DNA of 64,000 bases from Pelobates cultripes (lineage: Eukaryota > Chordata > Amphibia > Anura > Pelobatidae). The DNA lies in assembly GCA_933207985.1 (NCBI GenBank), contig OW240914.1, positions 208,463,777-208,527,776 on the forward strand, in the 5' to 3' direction. Under the pieces are notes generated by a model. It made no database searches and had not been told where the DNA came from. It was given only the letters and a program-made list of their open reading frames with translations. The translations under genes and the position numbers were made by a program. Of the stretch, positions 44,926-57,400 are shown piece by piece; the stretch's first letter is position 1; every line of letters starts with the position of its first letter.

Positions 44926-46157
44926 TGATTTGATCAGTGTCCCCTCTGGAGTGGATATGGAAAGCACAAGAAACGAAAAATAAGTATGAAAAAATATATA
45001 TTAATTTGTCAGCCTGCAGAGTAAAGGCAACTGTCTCATTCAAAGGTAAAGTTTTTGAATGAGACTGTTTTCTCAAAGCAATGCATGTCCCTTTAACCAT
45101 TATTCAGTCCTTTGAAAAATTATGAGACTCTAACATATGACTTTAACAGTTGATGTTGTATCAATATGTTTCTAGTAATGCTAGATGGCAGAACCTGCAA
45201 TATACATTTTTATTGTTTTATATTTTTTATTATTTTTATGGCATTTTAATATTGCTTATATAACTTTTTCTGGAAAATAGTCTAACAAATAGCAGCAGCA
45301 AGCACAGCAACTCAAAATTAATTTATTTTATAACAATTTAGCAGTAAATTTAAGTAATAATTAGTTATGCTAACACTCCCATTAAAAAGCACAATAACTA
45401 CTCTGGAGCATAAACCTGTTATTGAAGAATTTAATATGTCACATTACTAATCTCTCTGACTCATCTCAAGATAGGTTCATAATACAATGTCCAATATATA
45501 TGTTATTGCTAATTACATTTGCTGTGTTTGTGTTCGCAAAGAAGTACATTTAAACCATGAAGCATGGTATTATGTAATATGGGCCTCTGTGCAAGAATCA
45601 AAGGACCCCCGTTAAGCCACATCTTTGCACCCTCTTAAGCAATGCACCTGAGTTGAATGTGTGTGGTGGCTGAGTGTAATTGTGCTGGAGTTGGTTGCGA
45701 TTGAGTCTGTGTGGGACTTTGCTGAGTGTAGTTGTTTTGATTGGCTGAGTGTGATATGTATGTGTGGAGTTAGCAAAGTGTGAATATGTGTCATAAGCCA
45801 TGAAGTACAGCATTCAGAAAAGTGATCTGTCTTTTCATATTAAAAAAAACAACAACAAAAAAACACAGGAGTACAGCAATTGAATATAAAATGTACACTT
45901 TTTTTTGCAGGCACAATACAAATCTAAATAGACTATGACTTAAAACATACATAATAAATATACATAAAAAAATCTCATATTATACAAAAAGAGATTGCCC
46001 AAACAGATATACCTGTAGTAATGCAATCACCTAATCAGGATAAAAAAAATATCCCAGAATGTCAATAACAATATTCCAACAGAAATAGATGTTTTACATA
46101 CCAGTAAACTAAGACAAACACAGATCAAGAGCTGCACAGACTCAAAATCACAAAGCT
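44926..46157. other. Non-coding DNA with GT-rich patch
   Basis: No gene is visible. 45655-45790 is a GT-rich degenerate repeat (TGGCTGAGTGT words). 45840-46157 is A-rich and probably the body of the PLE-type repeat whose ribozyme-like motif follows. Confidence 0.4.
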
Positions 46158-46195
46158 TCCCAACGCATTTTGACAACACTGACTTTATCAAGGGA
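46158..46195 (-). ncRNA. Hammerhead-like motif, minus strand, degraded
   Basis: On the minus strand: stem I TCCC (46195-46192) with GGGA (46161-46158); core TTGATAA (46191-46185); stem II GTCA/TGTC with one mismatch; AAAA in place of GAAA (46171-46168); stem III AT/GT with a wobble pair; cleavage-site U at 46162. Core positions 3 and 8 are again U and A. The G-to-A change in GAAA would abolish activity. Confidence 0.4.
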
Positions 46196-47046
46196 TGAAT
46201 AAATGCTTCCTATCTATACAAAAGTAAAATGTAAATCAGAGCCCAGGTTAAGCTTTGTAATGCAAAAATAAATACACATTTGATCACTTTCCCACCACTA
46301 ATGCAGCAAATCTCACCCAATTTACAAGTAACTTTCTGAACAGCAGTTTTGGTATCTTCTTCTACCTTGAGCAAAGAGACTGTATGTGTCCCCCCATCAA
46401 CATAGTAGTAAAGCCTGCAAGATTTAGAGTGTAGGGGTGCATGGATAGTTGCAAGGGGAATCAGAGGAAAGGCGTACATACACAAACCAGGACAGATTTT
46501 CAGACTGCAGTAGCCGTTAAAATGTATTTATTGTGAGAGGTTTACTTTTTAGTAGTCCAGAATGTTGGGGTATATGCAATCCCATAATATATCAGTAGAT
46601 TAGTGAAAAGTGTGTATGAGCAGAATGTTTGACCATTTTTATATGTATGATGTTGGAAAACTGGCACATTCACTTCTACAGTCTTTTTCTGAAGCTGTCA
46701 GAAAGCTTTGCTAGCATTGGTGTAGAAACCATCAACCCTCACCCCTGAAATAAGAAGAGATGATAAGAGGGGTCAGATCCCCACAGTGATGATGGTGTAG
46801 ATGCTAAAATAATGTTTTACTGCTTAAGATGAAAAAACATAAGACTGTTTTAAAGGGGTTGCTAATCTTCTCCATGTAAATTATACAAGCATTTATGTTT
46901 CAACTACGAGATGTAAAAATATCAGTGGAAAGACCTTTATTGCATATTTGTTACTTTTATGACATTTTTATATATACATATTAAAAGGTAAGGTCAGGTA
47001 ACCTACATAGCTCTCCCTAGGGATAGGGAATCATTTTACTTACAAG
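46196..47046. other. Non-coding DNA, nothing recognised
   Basis: No conserved protein, transposon end or structured RNA noted. Confidence 0.4.
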
Positions 47047-47169
47047 GTTATTCACTAAAGTGAGAATTCAAAGTGAATTTCAAACTTAGGGTAATTGACA
47101 TAATGTTCTCAGTTAGCTACTCTGGCATTAAATGTGAAATTCATTTGTAATTCTCACTTTAGTGAATCC
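47047..47169. mobile_element. Palindromic MITE, about 123 bp
   Basis: TTATTCACTAAAGTGAGAAT at the left pairs with ATTCTCACTTTAGTGAAT at the right. The inner AATTTCAAA/TGTGAAATT words also pair. No ORF. Confidence 0.88.
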
Positions 47170-47851
47170 CTGTGCTATTGAAAACTTCATGCTGCAAGGT
47201 CACATTTCTACACAGTTGATTGAAAGATTAGATATACCATATTCTCTACCTCTTACTTTACACTGCTCTACCAATATTTCTGCAAACTGAAAAATATGGA
47301 ACAAAATATATAAATTTGTTTTCTTCCCCTCAAACTCAAGTTTGTAATGAAGGGGTTAACAAATTAGAAACATGAACAGAAGCTTGTAGGATCATCCAAA
47401 TCTGAATTCTGAGAGTTGGAATGTTCTGCTCCTCTTTATGAAGTATTAATGAGGTATTCTATTACATTATTGAAACATGCAAATATACACAGGGTGGCCT
47501 GAATGTATTAAACTGCAAAAAGTAAAGCAATGCTCTTAAGTCTGTTTATTATATGGCCATTATTAAGCTATTTTAAGTATAGAATTTATCTTATTGCTTA
47601 ACCATGCGTGCAAAATGTACTTTAAGAATACCTTGTATCACTACAGGGGGCTTGGAAATAAGCAGGTTTTGGGGCTCTTTGAAAGTACTTCAAACAGCTA
47701 AAAAGAACCATTCCAGCTTATTTAAATAAAAATCACCCATGAATTTCCTCTACTTTGTGAGATGAAATATGTTCATACATTTGTATTAAGGCTTATGTAA
47801 TGAATTTGACAAACTATGTCTCATTTCCTATTAATATTCAGACTAACTGGT
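47170..47851. other. Non-coding DNA, nothing recognised
   Basis: AT-rich spacer between the complete MITE and the half MITE. Confidence 0.4.
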
Positions 47852-47938
47852 TTTTCACTAAAGTGAGAACTGTTGAGAATTCAAAGTAGATTCAAAGTAT
47901 AATAGCTGAATTGAAAATTCTCCAAATTAGCGGTTTTC
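47852..47938. mobile_element. Half of the same MITE, cut by LINE C
   Basis: TTTTTCACTAAAGTGAGAAC and the following TTCAAAGTAGATTCAAAG match the left half of the MITE at 47047. The sequence then breaks into the T-run that is the A-tail of LINE C on the minus strand. The missing half was not seen beyond 62936. Confidence 0.6.
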
Positions 47939-47952
47939 ATTTTTTTTTTTTT

Positions 47953-48829
47953 GGCGTTTCAGACTTATACCTTCGTTATAAAATTAAGTTATTACTCATG
48001 TAGTTGGTATTCTGTCATCATTAATGTCCTCTCCCCTCCATCCCCTTGAATTCCTATCCCTTTATTGAGCTTCTCAGACAATGATTTGGGTTCGCTTCTT
48101 TCCAAATTCAGGTTCATCAATAGGGAAAGACAAAGGAAGCAAGGGGGAGAAAACTAAATTCCTTAAACCTTATCAAACTCCCAATTTCCCCCACCCTATA
48201 CCCTCCCATGAACATTCCTTTAGATCCTATTAAAAATTCCATTATTTTCATCCTTCTTTTATTATTTGTCTCTTGGAGCGAGAGAGCACCATCCTACCTA
48301 CTTTACTGTTTTATAAATTTTTTTTATTTGTTTGCCCGTTTTTTCCGGGATCAACTTCTTGTCCCTTTATGTTATTAATTGGAAAGATTTCTAACGTATT
48401 TGTGTAACTATAAGATTAGTGTTTCTATTTTCTTTATCCACATGTCCTACTCTTCTATTTGGATATATATATTTCCCAAATTCATTAAAATACCTTTTTC
48501 CATTTTTGCCTGCCAGATGAATCGTGATATTACCTCTTTGATGCTTGGGATTTTTCTTGTTTTCCAATTTCATGTCATGGGTAGTTTGGCTGCGTTTGTA
48601 ATGTGTAATATTAACATTAATACTTGTTTTCTCATTACTGGCCATCCTAAATTTAATAAGATTGCTTCAGGTTCAAAGCCTGATTTCATCTCAGTTATTT
48701 GGTGTATTACATTTATTATATCTTTCCAGTAATTGTTTATGGGTGTGCGTTGCCACCAAATATGGATTAGGTTGGCTTTGTTAACATCGCATCTCCAACA
48801 CCTATCTAATGTCTCTGGGTAAATTATCT
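47953..48829 (-). pseudogene. LINE C ORF2 C-terminus and 3-prime UTR
   Basis: Minus-strand translation near 48815-48400 gives CWRCDVNKANLIHIWWQRTP (the CX2C...H knuckle with the last Cys replaced by Arg), INNYWKDIINVIHQ and further C-terminal text, in broken frames. An A-rich 3-prime UTR runs to 47953. It is interrupted at 48830 by a TTAA MITE. Confidence 0.75.
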
Positions 48830-48909
48830 TTAACCCCTAAAGGACACATGAAATGTGTGACATGTCATGATTCCCTTTTATTCCAGAAGTTTGGTCCTTA
48901 ATGGGTTAA
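48830..48909. mobile_element. 80-bp TTAA MITE inside LINE C
   Basis: Ends TTAACCCCTAAAGGACACAT and, read inward from the right, TTAACCCATTAAGGACCAAA. Bounded by TTAA at 48830-48833 and 48906-48909. Almost entirely palindromic. Confidence 0.85.
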
Positions 48910-49525
48910 ATGTTGCATTAAATACCATCTATTTGAAAGTTTAAAATTGTGTTTCTGACCGTTTCTGACAATTTAGACAGTGTATATATTTATATAATTT
49001 GTTTCAATCTTTTTTTTATTGAGTTTTATAACAATATAAATATACAGTACAACACTGAGAAAGGTGCTACAAAAAATACATCCTTTCCCGGGTAGAACAC
49101 ACACAGGTATAGCAAATTACATCGTATGTATGTAAGAGATAAACCTTTCAGTACATAAAAATTAAATATATGCAATATCGAAGTATAGGAATATCACACC
49201 CCAACACAAACCAATACCCACAAGCATAAGACATACAATACGAACAAAACTGGTCCAAGATATTATAGGAATATGGCATGTCAAGAATTCCATAATAAAT
49301 ATAACTTATATCAGATATATGGTCAAGGAGCCCATGAGGTATTATCCAATACTGGATTTCAAATGGATCTCGGTAGGTCATAATACTTTTTCCGTTAAGC
49401 TCACCTCATTAAAGCCCTCTGGTCTTGTCAACAAGGTTGGAATATAGCGTCAAAATATTAACGTTAAAATAATCATTCATGAAGATCAACCCTTTTTCCA
49501 TCTCAAATTGGTATAGTAATTGGGC

Positions 49526-50560
49526 TTAAACTTGGTCTCTTGTAGGTATCTCAGTACTTTTCCAAAATCTAGCTATTAATATTTTAGTTGCCATTAAACA
49601 ATGTATAATCACAATATCAAGATTATCTTTTATTTCTGAACCCATAAGATGAAGTAGGGCAATTTCCGCTTTATGCTCCAGGCATACACCTCCAATCCTA
49701 TATATAAGATTAAATGAATTACTCCAAAGAGGCTTAATTCTGGGACAGGCCCACCAGATATGGAGCATAGAACCGTCTGGGTGAGAACACTGCCAGCAAT
49801 TTGACAGGTTTGTGTTGGATATTTTTGCAAGTCTAGTCGGTACGAGATACCATCTATACAGAATTTTGGCAAAGGTCTCTAGAATGTTCAGACAATGAAT
49901 GGCTTTTTTAGTCATCATAAAGGATTTACACCAATTATTGAGTGGAATGGATATTGCTAAATCATTTTCCTATTTAGTTAAAGCTTTGGGAATGTCTGGG
50001 ATCCCCTTAAGTTTTATTAATTCTATCGCAAGAGAGAACACCTTTTTTTACCATAAAACCAGAGAAAATTTTCCTAAACAGTTTACCCAAACAGCCATCT
50101 AATGTTAGTATATTATCTTTAAGATAGCTCTTGATACGAAGGAAATTAAATATTTCTCTAGAAGGTAAATCCAACAGCTTTTTAAGAACTTCAAAGATTT
50201 TCAATTGTTGTTCATTATAAAGATCTTTTATCTTATAATTAAAAAATTTATACCAGTTTGCCAAGTTAATCTCTAAGATATAGTGTTCTAACGACCTTAA
50301 ACTGAGGTTCATAAAGTTTTTTATTAATATTCAGCTTTTTCTTTATATTATTCCATTATTTTAATGTCTGTGATAAAGACAGGGGAAATTGGGATGTAAT
50401 CTCGCCCATTTGCTTATTCTGGCTTGCCTCTCTCCATAGGAGAAGCTCAAGATTATCTAGTCCAATTCTAGCTGACTCAATTTTGTACCAAGCTTGGTTT
50501 TTGGAATCACTTAATTGTAAATTACTAGCATGGACCAGCATATTGGCCTGATATATTTGA
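49526..50560 (-). pseudogene. LINE A ORF2 C-terminal region
   Basis: Below the long RT frame the coding sequence continues with frameshifts: LVHASNLQLSDSKNQAWYKI (50541-50480), FNLRIKSYLKDNILTLDG (50150-50095), then 49918-49526 with CWQCSHPDGSMLHIWWACPR, the C-terminal CX2C...HX4C knuckle, and ATKILIARFWKSTEIPT. Confidence 0.85.
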
Positions 50561-50564
50561 GTAA

Positions 50565-53185
50565 TTAAGGGTAGCCCAATCCCCCCTGTTGGGCCTTCCT
50601 TGATAGAGTATATGTATTGATTCTTGGTCTCTTCCCTCTCCAGATATAAGATGTAATACTACTTTGTAGCATATTTAACCAATGGCAAGAAATCGAGAGA
50701 GGGAGCATACCAAATAGGTAAGCCCATTTAGGGATTATATAGGCTTTAATGGTGTTAATCCTTCCCCACCAGGAGATTTCACGCACTCTCCATTCTTTTA
50801 GTAAGATATTAGTCTCTTTTAACAATTTCAGAAAATTAGTTTCCATGGTCTGTCTTATATCTGCAGAGATAATCACCCCCAGATATGTGAACTCTTTTTC
50901 CGTCCATTTAAAATCAAAATCTTTCTTTAAGGAAGTTAGTTTGTCTTTTTGTATATTAATGGACATAGCTATTGTTTTATTCAAATTCAGGCTGTAATTT
51001 GAGACACTACTGTAATTATCAAATTCTTGCATTAAATGTGGAAGAGAAACATGTGGTTCAGTAATAGAAATTAGGATATTGTCTGCATACAAACATATCA
51101 TCCATTCATCATCTTGAGTTCCCAGTCCTTTGAACCTAACATTTTGTCTGATGTTATTTGCCAGAGGTTCTATTGATAAAACATATAATTGTGGAGAGAG
51201 AGGACACCCCCGCCTTGTCCCATTATTAATACTGAACCATTCTGAGCATAAATCGCGGGCTACTATGCGGGCTGAAGGATTCGAATATATGGCTCCTACC
51301 ACACTCATAAACCACCCTTCGAAGCCAAACTGTGATAGAGTTCTCCTCAAAAACCCCCATCCGACCCTGTCAAAGGCTTTTTCTGCATCCACCGACAGGG
51401 TCAGGACGGGGGTTCCCTCAGACCGAGCCCACTCCAGTAGAGCTAGGACCCTACGTGTATTATTAGAGGAGTGCCTTCCCAGCATAAAGCCTACCTGGTC
51501 CCGATGAATGAGTGATGGCAATACTATTTTCAATTGTTCCGCTAAAATTGAAGCGTAAAGTTTAACATCGACATTGACCAAAGAAATAGGACGATAATTA
51601 CTCACTTCATAGGGGATTTTACCCTGCTTCAAAATCGGGGTAATATGTGCCCTTAATAAATCTAGGGAGGCAGACCCTTTGATCGACATTTCGTTAAAGG
51701 TATCAGTTAACAGCGGGAGTAATTGTTTTTTAAAAACCTTAAAGAACAGGTTCGTATACCCATCTGGACCTGGAGCTTTACTATTAACAAGCTTATCAAT
51801 TGCTAAATCAACTTCATTCTGAGATATACTTCTGTTAAACTTTTCCTTCTGGTCATAAGATATTTTTGATAAATTAGATTTTCTCAAGTAATTCTCCAAC
51901 ATGCCTAGGTCAGGAGATTTATTTAAGTTATATAATTTTTCATAAAAAGCTCTGAATTTGCTCGCAATTTCATCTGGCTTATAGATATAATTAATTCCAT
52001 CTCCTAGTTTGGAGATCTTTTGATCAGTCATCTTTTTCTTTAATTTATTTGTTAACAATGAGTCAACACGATTATTCTTGTAATAGTATTTAATATTGAA
52101 CTTATTTAGATTACGTTCTATCCTGTTCTTAATCTGGACATTTATCTTTTCTTGGCAGACTTTAATGGATAATGCTCTCTCCTCAGAATAGGATTGTTTA
52201 TTAGCTTTAGAAAGATTGTAAAATTTTATATAACGATCGGACAAAATATTGACTATATTCCTTTTTTGGTAGCTTGCTAATTTAATCCAGTGTCCCCTAA
52301 TAACTACTTTACAAGAGCACCATAGGCATTCCTTGGATAACTCCTCAGGTGTATTCTCCTTGATAAAAAGATCAATTAACTTCTCCAAATGTTCTACATT
52401 TGCTTTATTTTTTAACAGATAATCTGCCAGTCTCCAAATCGGAGGGGGTCTCATATTAGTTACCACCAAATCTGCAATTACCATATCATGGTCTGACCAG
52501 GTATTTTCAACAATAGAAATTGAGGAGATCGCCTGTACTAGATTTAAATTACCCCAAATCATATCTATCCTTGCAGCCGAGTTATGAGGGATAGATCTAT
52601 GCGTAAAATTCCTTTCATTGGGGTGGGACAATCTTCAGCAGTCATACAAATCCGCTTTCTTTATAACTCTGCTTAATAACGCTGCCTGTCTTTTCAAGGA
52701 TTTATCTGTCCTCTGATTTTTAGCCAATTGCTTGTCCAATAAAGTGTCAAAAATACAATTAAAATCACCTGCAATCATAACTCTACCTTTTTTAACCTGT
52801 TCCACCAGACCTAAAATTTTAGTCAATGTTTTAATTAGGTCTTTATTCGGTAAATTCACATTGACTAAAGTATAATCCGTCCCGTTCAGTTGGCCCACCA
52901 GAATGATAAACCTCCCTTCCGGGTCTAAATGATTATTACAACAATCAAAAGTAACTTCCTTAGAGAAAATTATTGAAACACCACATTACTTTTTTCCTTG
53001 TAAGGATGCAGAGTAAATCAAAGGATATTTTTTATAGAACCAGAATTTCCTAGACTCCCTAATCCAACGGGTTTCCTGAATAAACCCTACTTCTATTTTC
53101 TGATTAACAAGAGTATTATACAAATAACCTCGTTTAACAAAAGAATTAAGGTCTTGGGCATTAATAGTTCGGACTCTAATATTAT
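50565..53185 (-). pseudogene. LINE A ORF2: endonuclease and reverse transcriptase
   Basis: The endonuclease start (about 53185) reads VRTINAQDLNSFVKRG and VGFIQETRW; GDFNCIFD follows (52770). A TGA at 52635-52637 sits where the family has Trp (YDC*RLSHPNERNF), with the same frame open on both sides. An earlier TAA lies near 52987. From 52631 to 50565 about 688 codons are open: ARIDMIWGNL and WSDHDMV (endonuclease), PGPDGYTNLFFK, NYRPISLVNVDVKLYASILA, SVDAEKAFDRVGWGF, NGTRRGCPLSPQLYVLSIEP. The catalytic box at about 51078-51089 reads YADN, with the second Asp of YADD changed to Asn by one transition, so the RT is dead despite its long frame. Confidence 0.92.
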
Positions 53186-53216
53186 TTATAAATTATCTAT
53201 AATATTTATATAATTT

Positions 53217-54041
53217 ACTTAGGGCATTTATCCAATCTTTTTCCTCTATATGTATTTGTAATTCTTGTTCCCATTTTTTTGATCAGTCCTGTGAGTCCAT
53301 CATGTCTCCATTTATATATAGCCTTAACACATTTTGTCAACAGATTTTTATTATTTTTTTGTTCAAAGAGGTGAATGAGACAAGTTACTTTTCTATCCTT
53401 ACTTTTAAGGAGGTATTCTGCCATAAAGCTTTTAATTCGCAAGTAGCCAAAATGTTTCATTCATTGAAATAAATTCCTCTCTAATTTGATTAACTTGCTT
53501 AATTTGATGTTCCACTATTATGTCTCTGAGCATGCTTATCCCGCCAGTCTTCCAAGGATCTATTTTTATATTATCTAACATATCTGAAATGATAGAAAAT
53601 GGAAGTACATCAATTATTCCATTTTTAAATTCTATTTTAGGCATAAATTTATCCCACAAGCTCGTTAATTCTTTTAGTATCTGTGATTTACTTCTTGCCT
53701 CATTCATACATTTTCTATTAAGATTCAGGATCCAAAATAGTGAAGTTAAATTCCCTGTTTTAGCTTTTTCCATTTTATACCATGTCTCATGAATTGATGC
53801 ATTATTTTGTGAAAGCATTATGTGAAATACTCTATTGGCCTGATAACATTGTAAAATGTCTGGGCAACCCAAACCTCCATCTTCTCTTGACCTAGCAAAA
53901 TTTTTCATTTTTACCCTTTCTTCCTTACCACACCAAATGAATTTTAGAAAAGCTGAATGTAATAACGATAGCCAGTTTTCTGGAAAATTGAGAGGGATCA
54001 TTCTCCAAAGGTACAGCCATTTTGGCAAAATGTATGCTTTT
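53217..54041 (-). pseudogene. LINE C ORF2 post-RT segment
   Basis: Two frames (54028-53432 and 53460-53215) overlap by a shift: MPKWLYLWRMIPLNFPENWL, FIWCGKEERVKMKNFARSRE, DGGLGCPDILQCYQANRVFH, then KHFGYLRIKSFMAEYLLKSK. Close to LINE D at 23280-24090, which supports membership of the same family. Bounded by LINE B at 54042 and LINE A at 53201. Confidence 0.88.
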
Positions 54042-54410
54042 TTTTTTTTTAAACTTGTATTTTATTGGTTTTCACATCGATAAGTATAGGGTGGGTGGGG
54101 TGGGGTACAGAAAAAAGAGAGAGGTGGGGGAAGGGGGGGAAGGGGGGGGAGGGTCAGTCACGTTACACTGAATCATATGTTAGCAAGGAATATACAGTAA
54201 CTGTCATTTACATATATTTGCAGTGGTTCAGTAGTGCACAGTAATCGGTTTTCTCCCTATGCATCTTGGTACAGCTACCCCGAACATCTAGGCATAGTTC
54301 CCAATTCCTAATTCCCAATTTGACTTGTAGCACTCCCTGACCCAGTTCTTCATAATGCCTCAAGGTGCCTGCTACCCACCCTCTTCTTGCGTCTAGTATT
54401 TTGTGTTTAG

Positions 54411-57400
54411 TTAGGTTGTCTGATGGCTTACGTGTTGTTTGTTAGCTGTTCTCCAGACGCGCCACTGTTCCCACATACTGCTACTGCAGCTGGTTCTATT
54501 CCGCGCCCTGGAGAAGCTTATTTCATAAATGGATTGGTTGTCTATGTCCTGGATGAGGGTTGGGATGCTAGGGGCCTCTGTTGTTTTCCAGAGTCGTGCT
54601 ATCAATTTTTGTGCGGTTAGCAGGACGTGATACATTAATTTTCTCGCTTGTGTGGGTATTTCCTTGGGTATATCTAGCAATAGAAAAGTCTTAGGATCAA
54701 GGGGTAGCTGAATGGTAGTGGTTTCGGCAATGATTTTTTGGGTATCTTCCCAGTATCTGATTAGGCGTGGACATCTCCACCAAGTGTGGAGGACCGAGCC
54801 CTTCTCTTGTTTGCATCTCCAACACATCGGGGACGCGTTGGGATACAGTTTGTGTATACGTAGCGGCACCATGTACCACCGATATATTGTTTTCTGGTGT
54901 TGCTCTATAAGGGGAGCAGATATGATTAGTTTTCTAGTGGAGGATGTGATATTGGACCACTGTGTCTCAGTGATGGAAGTCTGAAGGTCCAGTTCCCATT
55001 GGTGTGCTGGCGTGGAGTCAAAGAGGGGTTGGTACGGCAGAATAAGTCTGTAGCATCCAGATAGAGGTTTGAAAGTCTGGGGTAGTTTGCCTGTGATACC
55101 CGTTTGTTCCCAGATTGAGAGCTCTCTATTATTATTAGTCTCCATTCTGCTGTCTTTGTTACCTGTGTGCAGAAAGGATTTAAGTTGAATGTATGAATAT
55201 CGTGATGTGTGTGGTATGTTGTAAATCGTGGTGAGACGTTCAAAACTCATCAGTTCGCCCGATTCAAAAACCTGAGCTAGGTGTGAGATTCCCCTTCCCA
55301 TCCATGGCGTTGCATGAAAGGTTGGGATGCAGTATGTTATGGCTTCTATGGGTGTTGCCATGGAGAGGGGATTGGCTGTCTCGAATTTCTTCCTATGTAT
55401 ATCCCAAAGTTGTAACGCTAGTTGTACTTGTAAGGGTATTAATGGTGTGTTTGGTCTGCTCTTTTTGTGCAACCATATCAGGTTATTGGTTGAGAAGGGT
55501 TTAACAGCTAGGTTCTCTAAGTTTACCCATTGTGGTTGGTTGTCCCTCACCAGATGTGTTAGTAGGGGGGGTTAAGACTGCCGCTTGGTAATAGGATTTT
55601 ACGTTTGGAAATGCCATGCCCCCTTGCCTCACTGGTGCAGTTAATAGTCTGCAAGATATTCTTGCCCATCTTGCTCCCCAGGTAAACTGCAGCAGCTTAG
55701 ATTGTATGGTTTTAAAATAGGATTGTGGCACCTTCAACGGGAGGTTCCTAAACACATATTGAAGTTTCGGTAATACAGACATTTTAATAGCAACAATACG
55801 TTCTGTCCAAGTGAGGAACAATTTTCCCCAGCCCCGCAATAAGGACAGGCACTCATTCCATACTCTGGTATAGTTAGTTGGGAACATATCGGAGACTTTT
55901 TTAGTGAACGTCAGGCCTAGGTATTTGATGTCATTTGTCCGCCATTCGAATTGGTAATCTTTACGTAATTGTGCGAGGACTTGTGGGTCCAAGCGTAACC
56001 CTAATGCTTGTGTTTTAGAGGCATTTAAGGAATAGTAGGAGAGACCTCCGTAGTCCTTAATAAGTTGCATTATGTGTGGTAGGGAGGTATCGGGTTGGGA
56101 AACATACAGAAGGACATCATCCGCAAATGCACTAATCTTGATTTGTCGGCCGTGCCAATTTACGCCTTTGATATCAGGGTGAGATCTAATGGCTACTAGT
56201 AAGGGCTCCAGGGCCAACACGTACAACAAGGGGGGCAGAGGACACCCCTGTCGGGTGCCGTTTGTAATTCGAAAGGGGTCTGATTTAAATCCTGCCTGCA
56301 GTACCTGGGCCCTGGGGTGGGAATATAGGGTGAATATTTGCTGGATGAACTGTTGTGGGAATCCAAATATCGACAAGACCTGCTTTAAGAAGGACCAACC
56401 CAGGCGGTCAAACACTTTTTCAGCGTCCAGAGCTAACAGTAGCCCACCCGGGCCTGATCTTCTCAGTTCCTCCATAAGTAGGGACAGTTTTCGTGTATTG
56501 TCTAGCCCCTGCCTTCCCATTACGAACCCTGTTTGATCATCGTTAATGATTGAGGGCAGGATTTTAACCAGTCTGGAGGCCAAGATTTTTGCGTATATCT
56601 TAGCGTCCGTATTTAATAATGAGATTGGTCTGAAATTTTTACATTGGTCTGGGGGTTTCCCTGGTTTTGGCAGGGTAACTATAGTTGCTAGTAGCATCTC
56701 AGGGGGAAGCTCCCCTGAGTCTGTAGCTGCCTGGAATATTTGGACAAGTTTAGGGCCTAACACTTCTGCAAATGTTTTATAATACAGGTTTGGTAGGCTG
56801 TCTGCTCCTGGTGATTTTCCTGAGGGGAGGTTCCTTATTGTATGGAGTACTTCTGGTAGAGTAATAGGTTGAAGTAGTTGTTCCATTTGGTGTTGATTTA
56901 TTTTAGGGAGGGGTAATCGATTTAGAAACTGTCCTGTATGGGGAGGATATCTAGTCTGTCACCCAGGTTATACAGGCCAGAGTAGTATTTGGCGAACTCC
57001 TGAATAATATCTAGTGGGCTTTGTATTTTGCTACCCTCTGGGCCCTGTATATGTGCTATTTTGGTGGCTGCTAGTTTTGCTCTTAGCCTGTTAGCTAGTT
57101 GTTTGGTGGCTTTCCCGCTGTGGTGGTATTGGGTCGCTTTGAGTTTGTGTAGCAGGTATGAAGTTTAAGCCGCCTGTAATTCGGTAAGTTTGTCTAGTAG
57201 ATTTTGGATTTGTTGTGCAAGGGCTCGTGAGGGGGCGTATTTATTTTGGGCAGTTAAGTTTGCTAGTTGTTTTTGGCAGTCCAATATAGTCGCTTGTCTG
57301 TGCTTTTTAAGATACGAGGAGTAATAAATAAACCACGAACTACGGCTTTATGGGCCGACCAGATGGTCAAGGCCGATGTTTCACCATCAGAGTTTGTCTG

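Larger units (their letters stand above)
49001..53201 (-). mobile_element. LINE A: 4.2-kb LINE inserted in LINE C
   Basis: It is flanked by an exact 15-bp duplication ATATTTATATAATTT (48986-49000 and 53202-53216). The 3-prime end at 49001 (minus strand) has AACTCAATAAAAAAAAG, a polyadenylation signal fused to a short A-tail. The 5-prime end begins at the start of the ORF2 endonuclease (about 53185), so ORF1 is missing. It shares only distant similarity with LINE C in protein, so it is a different family. Same orientation as its host LINE. Confidence 0.88.
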
